Source: Rhizobiaceae bacterium
Lineage (GTDB): Bacteria > Pseudomonadota > Alphaproteobacteria > Rhizobiales > Rhizobiaceae
DNA: 64,000 nucleotides
Direction: 5' to 3'
Assembly (NCBI GenBank): GCA_017640615.1
Contig: JAEPQK010000003.1
Span: 186,001-250,000 of the forward strand
Position numbers and translations under genes: made by a program
In this document: positions 55,556 through 63,250 of the stretch, piece by piece
Position numbering within the stretch: position 1 is the stretch's first letter
Layout of the letters: each line of letters begins with the position of its first letter
The notes under the pieces: generated by a model
What the model saw: the letters and a program-made list of their open reading frames with translations, nothing else
What the model was told of the DNA's origin: nothing
The model's database searches: none

Positions 55556-56032
55556 ATGTCCTACGTCCGCTTCCTCGCGATGATCGTCACATCGACTTTG
55601 GTGATGTTCGTCCTGATGTATCTCAACACCTACGCATGGGATCATATCTTCTACAGCGAAACCCGAACCTACATGGCGCTCTACATGGGCGCCGCGATGG
55701 CCGTGATCATGCTCTCGTTCATGCTTGGCATGTATGCCAATCGAGCGGCCAACATCGCGATCTACGCGGTCGCAGCCATCGTCTTCGCCTCGTCTCTCTA
55801 TCTTCTGCGCAGCCAGACCACTGTCGATGACGCGTCTTATATGCGCGCAATGATCCCGCACCATTCGATAGCGATTTTGACATCGGAGCGGGCGGGAATT
55901 TCTGATCCGCGCGTGCGCAAGCTGGCTGACGAGATCATCGAGGCGCAGCGGCGCGAGATTGCCGAAATGAAAGCCCTGATAGCTGACCTTGAGGGCGGCC
56001 CACCGGCCACTCCTGAGATTGACGGGAAATAG
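55556..56032 (+). CDS. DUF305 membrane protein
   Basis: 158 residues. Three membrane helices (about 5-25, 38-58 and 63-83) are followed by a short periplasmic DUF305 part, SYMRAMIPHHSIAILTSERAGISDPRVRKLADEIIEAQRREIAEMK. The MIPHHxxAI motif with paired histidines is the DUF305 hallmark and a possible metal site; such proteins often lie near copper genes. AAGGAGAGG precedes the ATG. Co-transcription with the two cytochromes is likely. Confidence 0.87.
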   Translation: MSYVRFLAMIVTSTLVMFVLMYLNTYAWDHIFYSETRTYMALYMGAAMAVIMLSFMLGMYANRAANIAIYAVAAIVFASSLYLLRSQTTVDDASYMRAMIPHHSIAILTSERAGISDPRVRKLADEIIEAQRREIAEMKALIADLEGGPPATPEIDGK

Positions 56033-56045
56033 CGCTGCGGCAGCA

Positions 56046-56903
56046 TCACCTGAACAGATTGCGATATTCCCTCGGCGACATGCCCTTCAATGCGCGGAAC
56101 TGCCGATTGAAATTCGACAACGCGCGATAGCCAACCGCCTCGGCGATGAACTGCACAGGCTGGTCGGTGGATGACAGCCGGGCCGAGGCATCGCCGATCC
56201 TCATGCGCATGACGTAATCGGTCACCGTGGTCTGCATATGTCGGCGGAACATCCGGTGCAGACCCGACACGCTGAGCGCGGCGATCTCCGCCAGTTCCGG
56301 CATGGCGATGGGGTCGGCGTAGTGCATGTGGATATATGTCACGACCCGGTCGATACGCTCACGGCTCTCGGGCGTTCCATCCTGTGTCACCGGCATACTG
56401 GCGAGCGGGCGAGCGTTGTCGTCGCCTGCCAGGTGGTTGAGAATGCGCAACAGAGAAAGCAGCCGCTCCGGCGGCGCCAGATCGAAGATCGCCTGGTGCT
56501 CGGCGCGCACGGCATCTGAAAACGCATTGGAGAACTGCAGCCCGCAGCCGGCCCGCGAAAGCAGGGTCTGCACGTTGCGGAACTCGGGAAAGCCGTTGAT
56601 CAGCTGCGCAGCCCATTCGGGGTGAAACCAGAGCACCAGCGCCACATGCGGATGGTCCTCATCAAGCTTCATCCGCGAGACCCATGTGTGCGGCAGGTTC
56701 GGTCCAACGAGCACAAGGTCGCCATCACCATATTCGCCGACATGATCGCCAATGAAACGCTGCCCGCGCGAATTGAGCGTCAGCGTCAGCTCATATTCGG
56801 GGTGGTGATGCCATTGAAATGGGATCGCGTCGTTCAGCCGCCGATTGAGATAGCTCCAGGACGAGTCCGGGATCACCGGCAGCTTTTCCAGAAATGGTCG
56901 CAT
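56046..56903 (-). CDS. AraC family regulator with cupin domain
   Basis: 285 residues from ATG 56903. The N-terminal cupin reads FQWHHHPEYELTLTLNSRGQRFIGDHVGEYGDGDLVLVGPNLPHTW, with metal- or sugar-binding histidines. The C-terminal two HTH motifs (about 185-283) read MPELAEIAALSVSGLHRMFRRHM and YRALSNFNRQFRALKGMSPREYRNLF. It is divergent from a phytanoyl-CoA dioxygenase-type gene 129 bases away and probably activates it in response to a small ligand. Confidence 0.9.
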   Translation of the reverse strand: MRPFLEKLPVIPDSSWSYLNRRLNDAIPFQWHHHPEYELTLTLNSRGQRFIGDHVGEYGDGDLVLVGPNLPHTWVSRMKLDEDHPHVALVLWFHPEWAAQLINGFPEFRNVQTLLSRAGCGLQFSNAFSDAVRAEHQAIFDLAPPERLLSLLRILNHLAGDDNARPLASMPVTQDGTPESRERIDRVVTYIHMHYADPIAMPELAEIAALSVSGLHRMFRRHMQTTVTDYVMRMRIGDASARLSSTDQPVQFIAEAVGYRALSNFNRQFRALKGMSPREYRNLFR

Positions 56904-57032
56904 CGCGCACTCAGCTCTTACGAAACGCCAGAATAGTATCAGTTTTTGCCAGATCGTGGCCACATAGCGTGAAATCGCGCCGCTAAGCTTCCCTCCAGGC
57001 AACCATCAGGAGCCGCAAAATGGGAGGAGCAC

Positions 57033-57968
57033 ATGCAGATCACGGCAGGCGAAATCAGTCATCCGACCAGCAGCAAGGTCGTTACGCCACTCAAGGATAT
57101 CCAGAAGACTCTGCCGCTCAGAGTGCTTTCGGAGGCGGACTGGCAGCATTGGATCACCAAGGGCTACGTCATTGTCCGGCAGGCGGTTCCTGCGGAAAAT
57201 GCGGCCAAGCTTGCCGATCTGCTATGGCTTTTTGACGAGAAAGACCCCGACGACCCAAGCACCTGGTATGCGCCGCAGCGCCGGCCGCATGTGCGCGCGG
57301 AACTCAACAATGCCGGCATGGTGGAGATCTACAACCACCAGTATTTGTGGGACAACCGGATGGAGCAGCGCGTCTACGACGCCTTTGTCGACATCTGGGA
57401 CCGCGAGGATCTGTGGGTCGCAATCGACCGCGCCAACCTCAACCCGCCGAAAAAGGTCAAAGGCAACCCGGAAGGCTTCATCCACTGGGATGTCGACACC
57501 AAGCAGCGGCCGCTGCCGATTGGCGTTCAGGGCGTGCTCAGCCTCAAGAAGCAGGATGCCGAAACCGGCGGCTTCCAGTGTGTGCCTTATCTCTTCGAAC
57601 ATTTTGACGAATGGGTGAAAACCCAGCCGGAAGACCGCAACCCCATCCTGCCCGACATGGCCGGTCTGGATCGCGAGAACATCTCCATGGAAGCCGGCGA
57701 TCTGCTGATCTTCAATTCACTGCTCGCTCACGGCGTGCGGCCGAACCTCTCGGACAACCGTGTGCGAATGGCGCAGTACATCTCAATGTACCCCGCCGAC
57801 TACGACAATGAAGCGGAGCGGCAGGAGCGCATCAGGCTCTGGCGCGATCTCGACCATCCCAAGCGACCGGATTTCCCGGGTGACCCGCGCGAATGGGAAC
57901 GCAACAATGCCGAAACGGCGAAGCTCACAGAACTTGGTGAAAAGCTGCTTGGGTTGCAGCCCTGGTAG
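57033..57968 (+). CDS. phytanoyl-CoA dioxygenase family protein
   Basis: 311 residues. Fe(II)/2-oxoglutarate oxygenase of the PhyH family: the iron facial triad is H151 and D153 in IHWDVDT, with H233 in LLAHGVRPN, and the 2-oxoglutarate arginine is probably R243 in SDNRVRMAQY. The substrate is unknown; homologues act on lipids, ectoine and small metabolites. GGGAGGAGC precedes the start. It faces an AraC regulator. Its 3' side has a large palindromic structure. Confidence 0.9.
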   Translation: MQITAGEISHPTSSKVVTPLKDIQKTLPLRVLSEADWQHWITKGYVIVRQAVPAENAAKLADLLWLFDEKDPDDPSTWYAPQRRPHVRAELNNAGMVEIYNHQYLWDNRMEQRVYDAFVDIWDREDLWVAIDRANLNPPKKVKGNPEGFIHWDVDTKQRPLPIGVQGVLSLKKQDAETGGFQCVPYLFEHFDEWVKTQPEDRNPILPDMAGLDRENISMEAGDLLIFNSLLAHGVRPNLSDNRVRMAQYISMYPADYDNEAERQERIRLWRDLDHPKRPDFPGDPREWERNNAETAKLTELGEKLLGLQPW

Positions 57969-57974
57969 GTAAGG

Positions 57975-58083
57975 CGCGCGGGCCGGACGGGATAAGGGTG
58001 GGTGTCATTCCCAGAACCAGGCGGGAAACCGGAAAAACCGACCTGTGCCCTTTGCCGTCACGTCCGGTTGACACGGCCCGCGC
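57975..58083. repeat. long nested palindrome in a convergent gap
   Basis: GCGCGGG (57975-57981) pairs with CCCGCGC (58077-58083), the adjoining CCGGACG with CGTCCGG nearby, AAGGG with CCCTT, TTCCC with GGGAA, and CGG/CCG around a GAAA tetraloop. The result is a 109-base rod-like fold filling the space between the dioxygenase gene and the convergent transporter stop. No T run follows on either strand. It resembles RIME-like intergenic palindromes of rhizobia; a structured RNA is the alternative. Confidence 0.45.
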
Positions 58084-58121
58084 CACATTAAAACGCGCGT
58101 CGGCGCGACAGGTTCCAAAGC

Positions 58122-58745
58122 CTAGTTGCTGGCTGTCTCCGCCGGCCTCAGCACGCTGAGAAGCGCGCCATAAGGCACCAGCATCGCCAGACCGACCAGA
58201 ACTTTCACGCAGAAATCGCCGAAGGCCAGCGACACCCAAAGCGGCACCTCCGTGGCGAACCATGCGACCGGAAACGCCAGAGATCCGTCTTCCACACCGA
58301 ATCCGGTGTCGAGGAAGGCGAAGCTTGCCGCGAAGGCGATCCCGAAGAAAAGCAGCGTATCGACCACCGAACCGATCATCGTTGAGATGAAGGGCGCGCG
58401 CCACCATGCTTGCCCGCGAAACGCGTTGAACACCGAAACGTCGAGCAGCTGTGCGACCAAAAACGCCGTGCCTGAGGCAATGGCGATACGCGGCGAGGCG
58501 AGCCAGATCGACAGCGCGACCGCCAGAACGAAGCCGGCCAGCACGACCTTGCGGGCGGCAGCGGGACCAAAGCGCCGGTTGGTGAGATCATTGACCAGAA
58601 ACGCGACAGGATAGGTGAACGCACCCCAGGTGAGGATTTCACCGAGCCCGAACTGCGTGACGGGGAACTGGACGAGGTAGTTGGATGCCGCGACGACAGC
58701 GGCCATAGCGGCCACGAAGAGCCAAGTAGATGTCAGCTTGGACAT
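58122..58745 (-). CDS. queuosine precursor transporter, YhhQ/VUT family
   Basis: 207 residues, six membrane helices. TWGAFTYPVAFLVNDLTNRRFGP is the VUT/YhhQ hallmark (PxxFxxxDxxxxxxG region), and STMIGSVVDTLLFFGIAF is the second conserved stretch. YhhQ imports preQ0/preQ1 for tRNA queuosine. The start ATG at 58745 is directly preceded by a preQ1-I riboswitch, which supports the substrate. It lies 81 bases downstream of rpmB on the minus strand. Confidence 0.92.
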   Translation of the reverse strand: MSKLTSTWLFVAAMAAVVAASNYLVQFPVTQFGLGEILTWGAFTYPVAFLVNDLTNRRFGPAAARKVVLAGFVLAVALSIWLASPRIAIASGTAFLVAQLLDVSVFNAFRGQAWWRAPFISTMIGSVVDTLLFFGIAFAASFAFLDTGFGVEDGSLAFPVAWFATEVPLWVSLAFGDFCVKVLVGLAMLVPYGALLSVLRPAETASN

Positions 58746-58772
58746 TTTTTTATCCTGGGTGATGGAACCAGC
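58746..58772 (-). ncRNA. preQ1-I riboswitch on the transporter mRNA
   Basis: On the minus strand the leader reads GCTGG, TTCCATCAC, CCAG, GATAAAAAA, then the ATG. GGTTC followed by ACCC and an A-rich tail is the preQ1-I consensus; CTGG/CCAG form stem P1, and the tail would pair into the loop. The only ribosome site, AGGA, is inside the aptamer's 3' part, so preQ1 binding should block translation directly. Confidence 0.85.
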
Positions 58773-58793
58773 GCGCCAAAAAAGCGCTCATAT

Positions 58794-58813
58794 GCCGGCG
58801 GCAAGCCGCCGGC
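58794..58813 (-). terminator. hairpin after rpmB
   Basis: GCCGGCGGC and GCCGCCGGC form a very stable stem with at most a 4-base loop, 13 bases after the rpmB stop. A T6 run follows 16 bases later at 58777-58782, and it is itself flanked by AGCGC and GGCGCGCT, a second smaller stem. It separates rpmB from the riboswitch-controlled gene. Confidence 0.65.
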
Positions 58814-58826
58814 TGAATATCGGCTG

Positions 58827-59123
58827 TTAGGCCGCGGCTTCTTCGGCGGTCTTCTTGGCGACCTGCTTCTTCAGAAGGCGGGCGCGCTGCGAAAGCTCCG
58901 CCGCGTCTGCCTTGAGCAGAAACGCGTCAAGGCCGCCACGATGCTCAACCGTGCGAAGAGCGTTTGCCGAAATGCGCAGGCGCACCTTCTGGCCGAGCGT
59001 TTCGGACATCAGCGTGACATTGACCAGATTCGGCAGAAAACGCCGGCGGGTCTTGTTGTTGGCATGGCTGACATTGTTACCGGTCAGAACGGCCTTGCCG
59101 GTCAGTTCGCAGGAGCGGGCCAT
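58827..59123 (-). CDS. rpmB: 50S ribosomal protein L28
   Basis: 98 residues from ATG 59123. [33 protein letters not shown] is the L28 signature; the C-terminal lysine/alanine-rich tail is normal in alphaproteobacteria. Only the first cysteine is present, so it is the zinc-independent form. The upstream gap to the divergent DUF3108 gene (59124-59415) is 292 bases and shows no gene; it should hold both promoters. Confidence 0.96.
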   Translation of the reverse strand: MARSCELTGKAVLTGNNVSHANNKTRRRFLPNLVNVTLMSETLGQKVRLRISANALRTVEHRGGLDAFLLKADAAELSQRARLLKKQVAKKTAEEAAA

Positions 59124-59415
59124 GATGGTACCTTCCGTATTTCTATCTTTGCTGGCCCAACAACTGAACGGCGCACCCGAGAGAGCGGCGCGCGACACTT
59201 CACTGCGGCCTAGGAAAAAGTCGCAGCTCCATAGCCCCACTCGGCCTTGCGGTCAAGTCGCGAGGGCACTGCGAAAATGCGACACGACGCCTTCTTTTCC
59301 ATGGAATCGCCGAAATTGTGGCAGACAAGGTCCGCGCTCCCGGCACAACTCGCCTTTGGAGGGATAGTGCTGGCGGAAGAAGGGACATTCTTTCCTGCAT
59401 TTGAGGAGCGGGCGG

Positions 59416-60201
59416 ATGAACAAAGTCAAGATCGGAGCTCTGGCGCTGGCCGGCGCGATGACCTTCCCAATGGCCGGCGCAATTGCCGAGCCAACGGTGA
59501 AATTCGAGACCAAATATGTCGTCACTGTGCGCGGCTTTACGGTCGCAAAAGCCGACTTCACCGGCAAGGTTCAAGGCAACACGTTCGAAGTCGATGGCAG
59601 GCTGAGAAGTGCCGGCCTCGCACGTATTTTCGACAAGACCGAAGCACGGTCGCGGTCCGTCGGCACGCTTGGCAACGGCACGCCGCAACCCAACGGTTTC
59701 CTGCTGTCCTACAGTCAGGGCTCATCGGGCGACAAGAAGATGGAGATCGCCTTTTCCGGCGGCAATGTCGCCAATGTCACCCATCAGCCGGCGCTTGGCC
59801 CGGCCGGCGACGATCTTGTTCCGCTCTCCGACGCCGATTTGAAAGCAGTGACCGACCCGGTTTCGGCTACCATCGTGGTTCGCGGCAGCCCTGAAGACAT
59901 CTGCAATCGTACCCTGCGGGTCTATGAGGGCGGAACCCGCGTCGATGTCCAGCTCAGCCCGGTCTCCGTTGGCTGGATTTATGGCGTCGGCAATGGTGCG
60001 GTCACCTGTTCGGGCAAGTTCATCCCCATCGCCGGCTACATCAAGGGCTCGACCTACGACTATATGAGCAAGCACGCCAACATGGAGTTCGTCTACGCGC
60101 CGACGCACCGCCAGGGCATCTACATGCTGCATTCGATCACGACCCAGACCGACATCGGTCAGGTCAAGCTGCGCGCATGGCAGCAGAAGATCAAAGGCTA
60201 A
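59416..60201 (+). CDS. DUF3108 family periplasmic protein
   Basis: 261 residues. The signal peptide ends near GAIAEP (residue 20). The beta-rich mature part starts VKFETKYVVTVRGFTVAKADFTGKV and has CNRTLRVYEGGTRVDVQLSP and VTCSGKFIPIAGYIKGS, the DUF3108 pattern. The role is unknown, probably envelope. GAGGAGCGGGCGG lies before the start. The divergent rpmB-DUF3108 pair is conserved in Rhizobiales. Confidence 0.85.
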   Translation: MNKVKIGALALAGAMTFPMAGAIAEPTVKFETKYVVTVRGFTVAKADFTGKVQGNTFEVDGRLRSAGLARIFDKTEARSRSVGTLGNGTPQPNGFLLSYSQGSSGDKKMEIAFSGGNVANVTHQPALGPAGDDLVPLSDADLKAVTDPVSATIVVRGSPEDICNRTLRVYEGGTRVDVQLSPVSVGWIYGVGNGAVTCSGKFIPIAGYIKGSTYDYMSKHANMEFVYAPTHRQGIYMLHSITTQTDIGQVKLRAWQQKIKG

Positions 60202-60216
60202 TCTATGAAGGCGGCG

Positions 60217-60783
60217 TCAGCCGCCCTCCACCGCTCGCGTTGCGGCGATAAAGCCGATCAGAGACATTTCGATGTCGATCGGCTTGCCGTCGATCTCGAA
60301 CAGTTTGAGCACCAGTTTCGAACCGCGCCGAAACCGGTTTTCGAGATTGCGCGTCAGCCTGAACGGAATCACACAGCCCTGCGCATGACATGATCGGAAC
60401 GCGAGCTTCTGCGCCGCACCGCCATCGATCCGCATTTCCACCCCGCGCGCCAGAAGCAGGTCGAGCGGTGTGAGAAACACAAACAGCCGGCCGCCATCCT
60501 TCGACGCTTCGGAGGCAAGCTGAACCGTCACCGCGCCACCCTGCGCCGTCACACCGCGGCCGAGGGTCGACATGCGGCAGCTCTTCGCTTCGCCATCTGT
60601 CCGGCACGAGGCAAGCCAGTCGCCGGCAACCGTGACGGTTCTCACGGCGGATGGGGTGGAGTTCGTTTGCGCGGCGACGCCGATTAGCAATTCTGCCGCG
60701 GGCGCAGCTCCGGCAGCCAGGTACAGCACAACAGCGCCGGCAAGCAGTCTGCGGAATGCCCGGGCCGCCATGACCGCCTTCAT
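60217..60783 (-). CDS. IalB family protein
   Basis: 188 residues. The signal peptide ends near GAAPAAE (about residue 30). GDWLASCRTDGEAKSCRMSTL, FRSCHAQGCVIPFRL and KPIDIEMSLIGFIAA are the invasion-associated locus B (PF06776) pattern with its four cysteines. IalB of Bartonella aids erythrocyte entry; in soil relatives the role is unknown. It is the last gene of a minus-strand operon with a second IalB gene (4-base overlap) and tpsB/tpsA. Confidence 0.85.
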   Translation of the reverse strand: MKAVMAARAFRRLLAGAVVLYLAAGAAPAAELLIGVAAQTNSTPSAVRTVTVAGDWLASCRTDGEAKSCRMSTLGRGVTAQGGAVTVQLASEASKDGGRLFVFLTPLDLLLARGVEMRIDGGAAQKLAFRSCHAQGCVIPFRLTRNLENRFRRGSKLVLKLFEIDGKPIDIEMSLIGFIAATRAVEGG

Positions 60784-61304
60784 TCAACTGGCTCACAGGC
60801 CGCTTTGCCGCAACTCAGCCGCTGCAACGCATCGCCAAGCCCGCCGAGCGGAATATTCACCCGCACTTTGCGGCCTGTCCGTTCCGTAAACTCGATTGTT
60901 GCCGTCTCGCCGGCTCCGAAAGCATCGAGCTCCGCATCCGAGACCCTGGCCTGAGCCAGGCATCCTGCCGGCAAGCACGTCGAAAACGCGGCGCTGACGA
61001 TTGTCCCGCCTTCGCCCTGCAACGCCAAGGCTAAGGGCGAAGCAACATGAACCCCGAGCGGCGTGCGCGCTGCCATCACCGCCTCCTTCGCGACATCCGG
61101 CCGTCCGAACGCGATTTGCGCGATCAGTCCGCCCTGCCCGCTGACGGTGAGTACCGCCTCGCAGGATTTCTCGGTCTCCTGACCGACACAGCGCACCGTC
61201 CAAGAGCCAAAAGACTCTGTGGTTTCAGGTGCTTGCGATGATTGCTGGGCAAGTGCCGGGCTCGCCAGCAGACACACAAGCGTGGCGACGAGGCGCATGG
61301 GCAT
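60780..61304 (-). CDS. IalB family protein, second copy
   Basis: 174 residues. The signal peptide ends near SPALAQQ (residue 20). FGSWTVRCVGQETEKSCEAVLTV, FSTCLPAGCLAQARV and the final CGKAACEPVE give six cysteines, two more than in the other copy. IalB family fold. Its stop overlaps the following IalB start (ATGA), and it begins 38 bases after tpsB, which points to a shared transcript with the secretion genes. Confidence 0.87.
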   Translation of the reverse strand: MPMRLVATLVCLLASPALAQQSSQAPETTESFGSWTVRCVGQETEKSCEAVLTVSGQGGLIAQIAFGRPDVAKEAVMAARTPLGVHVASPLALALQGEGGTIVSAAFSTCLPAGCLAQARVSDAELDAFGAGETATIEFTERTGRKVRVNIPLGGLGDALQRLSCGKAACEPVE

Positions 61305-61342
61305 CTCCTCAACTGCGATACGGGCGCGTTCAGACAGCGAGC

Positions 61343-63151
61343 TTAATAGGTGCCGGTTACCTGAGCCTGAATGTGAACCTGCCCGGCCCGCGTCAGCGCG
61401 GCGTTGGCAAGAGCATAGCCCGCAACCAGTGTGGCATTGAGATGCCCGCCGACAGAATAGTCGAAGCCGGCGCCAAGGCTGCCAATCGTGGTTGCGGCAC
61501 CTGTCGACAGGTTCACGCCATAGCCGAAATCGCCAAACACGAAGGTCGAGAGCGCATCGTTGACGCCGAGATTGCCGACCGAACCGAGCGGTGAAAAGGT
61601 TGGGAAGCGCAGCTCATTGCGCCACACAAAGCCCGTATCCACCGTCGCGTCGTCCACGCCGTAGCCACGCACGGCACCAAGACCGCCGAGGCCGAGCCGC
61701 TCGGTATCTGGGAGCGCCTGCCCGGAAAGAACGCCAAATATCCGGCTGTTCCATGCGAAATCGCGCGGCAGCCGGGTCTGGCGGGAAATATCGCCGCGCA
61801 GATAGGCGTAATTCACATTGGTCACGCGCCCGTTCGAAAACGTCGCCCAGTTGGCGCTGGTATTGCCGCCGACCACCCCGCCGGGGTTGAGCCTGACGCT
61901 GAAGTCGAAATCGGTGCGCCCATGCCGGTCTTCCAGCCCATGCGCCCAGCCGAACACGAGCTGGAACACGCCAGCCTCGCCATAGCCGGCGAACGCGCCG
62001 CTGAAGAATGTGTTGCGGTAGAGCTTCTTGAACTCCACCCCGCCATAAATATCGCCGGCGAAGACTCCTGGCACGATATTGGATACCGCCGTTCGATAGA
62101 TGACCGGAATTTCGAAGGTCGTATTTTCGATTGCGATCGTTGCCGACGTCATCTCACGGGTCGCGACGAGATTTGGCGATATCTCCAGCGCCTGCCTTGG
62201 CGTTGTCGGCAGCACCAGCCGCGCCGAATGGCTGACATAGCCGGCATAATTGCCCGTCACCGGGATGATGCGCGCCGGATTTGCCCAAAGGTCGAGACTG
62301 CCCGTCAGCTGATAGGTGAAGCTCAGATCGTTGAGCGCCGGCACCCAAAAGCTGGTGCCCACGAAAATACGGTGCAGGCCGGTCGCCCGCGCGCCATTAT
62401 TGGTCCAGCCGGCGTAGAACCCGGGGTTGTTCCCGGTCGTGACCGCGAGCTCGAGATCGGAAACACCGGCTTCCGCGCCCGGCGAAAACACGGCAGCGAC
62501 GCGCCGTTTGCCGACCCGGTTCAGCCAGTTCAGGTCTTCGCTGAGTTCGCGCGAATCGAGCCGGTCGCCCTTTTTCGCACGCACAGAGCGTGCAATGCGT
62601 TCGGCATGGCTGCCATCGGCGCCCGAAACGGTGATATTGCCGGCGCGAAATTCAATCACCCTGAGCGTGAGCACGCCGGCGGTGATTTCCTGCGGGGGAA
62701 TGGTGACGGATACGAACGGAAAGCCGGCGTCGCGCCACACGCTCACCACTTCAGTCTGAATCTGCGAAATCAGTGCAAGGCTGAGCGGCCGGCCGAGATA
62801 AGGCGCAAGCCGCGCCTGCAGCGCCGCCTGCGGTGCATTCTCCACATTGGCGACAGTGACGCCGGCGCCAAAGCCGCCTACCCCGCTGTTTGCGCCGATC
62901 AGAACAATGCCCGCGACATCGACCCCGAAACGCGTCTCGTCGGCGGAACCCGAATTGGCGTTGTCGATGGTGATGGAAGCACCACTGCGCACCGGCGCGG
63001 GCGGCACGTTGCGTTCGATCGCCTCGAGCGCATGCGCATGCGTGGAGCCGAGAAAAAACGTGCCGAGAAGCCCAGCGGCTCCTAGCGTCGCTACCGTGCC
63101 TGCACTGTTTTTGGCCGTAACTCGAGGCCAGAACACGCAGTTTCGAAACAT
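61343..63151 (-). CDS. TpsB-type outer-membrane transporter (ShlB/FhaC family)
   Basis: 602 residues. An unusually long N-terminal extension with a signal peptide (about 20-42) precedes a POTRA region (about 100-235: PYLGRPLSLALISQIQTEVVSVWRDAGFPFVSVTIP, then VIEFRAGNITVSGADGSHAERI). A 16-strand barrel follows, with the L6 motif VRGYG near residue 496, and ends in the aromatic residue Y of VTGTY. It exports the TpsA partner through the outer membrane. ACGGAGC lies before the ATG. It is downstream of the tpsA end by 99 bases. Confidence 0.92.
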   Translation of the reverse strand: MFRNCVFWPRVTAKNSAGTVATLGAAGLLGTFFLGSTHAHALEAIERNVPPAPVRSGASITIDNANSGSADETRFGVDVAGIVLIGANSGVGGFGAGVTVANVENAPQAALQARLAPYLGRPLSLALISQIQTEVVSVWRDAGFPFVSVTIPPQEITAGVLTLRVIEFRAGNITVSGADGSHAERIARSVRAKKGDRLDSRELSEDLNWLNRVGKRRVAAVFSPGAEAGVSDLELAVTTGNNPGFYAGWTNNGARATGLHRIFVGTSFWVPALNDLSFTYQLTGSLDLWANPARIIPVTGNYAGYVSHSARLVLPTTPRQALEISPNLVATREMTSATIAIENTTFEIPVIYRTAVSNIVPGVFAGDIYGGVEFKKLYRNTFFSGAFAGYGEAGVFQLVFGWAHGLEDRHGRTDFDFSVRLNPGGVVGGNTSANWATFSNGRVTNVNYAYLRGDISRQTRLPRDFAWNSRIFGVLSGQALPDTERLGLGGLGAVRGYGVDDATVDTGFVWRNELRFPTFSPLGSVGNLGVNDALSTFVFGDFGYGVNLSTGAATTIGSLGAGFDYSVGGHLNATLVAGYALANAALTRAGQVHIQAQVTGTY

Positions 63152-63250
63152 GGGTGCTCCGTTTCGAACGCCGCTATCCTTGGATGAGGAGAAATCCCCG
63201 TCAGTTCACTCGAATTACAAAAACACGCACGCATCTGATTGGAATCAGTA

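Noticed and set aside
57975..58083. Cobalamin riboswitch or SRP RNA in the convergent gap
   Set aside because: The conserved boxes are missing on both strands and no gene lies downstream in a suitable place.
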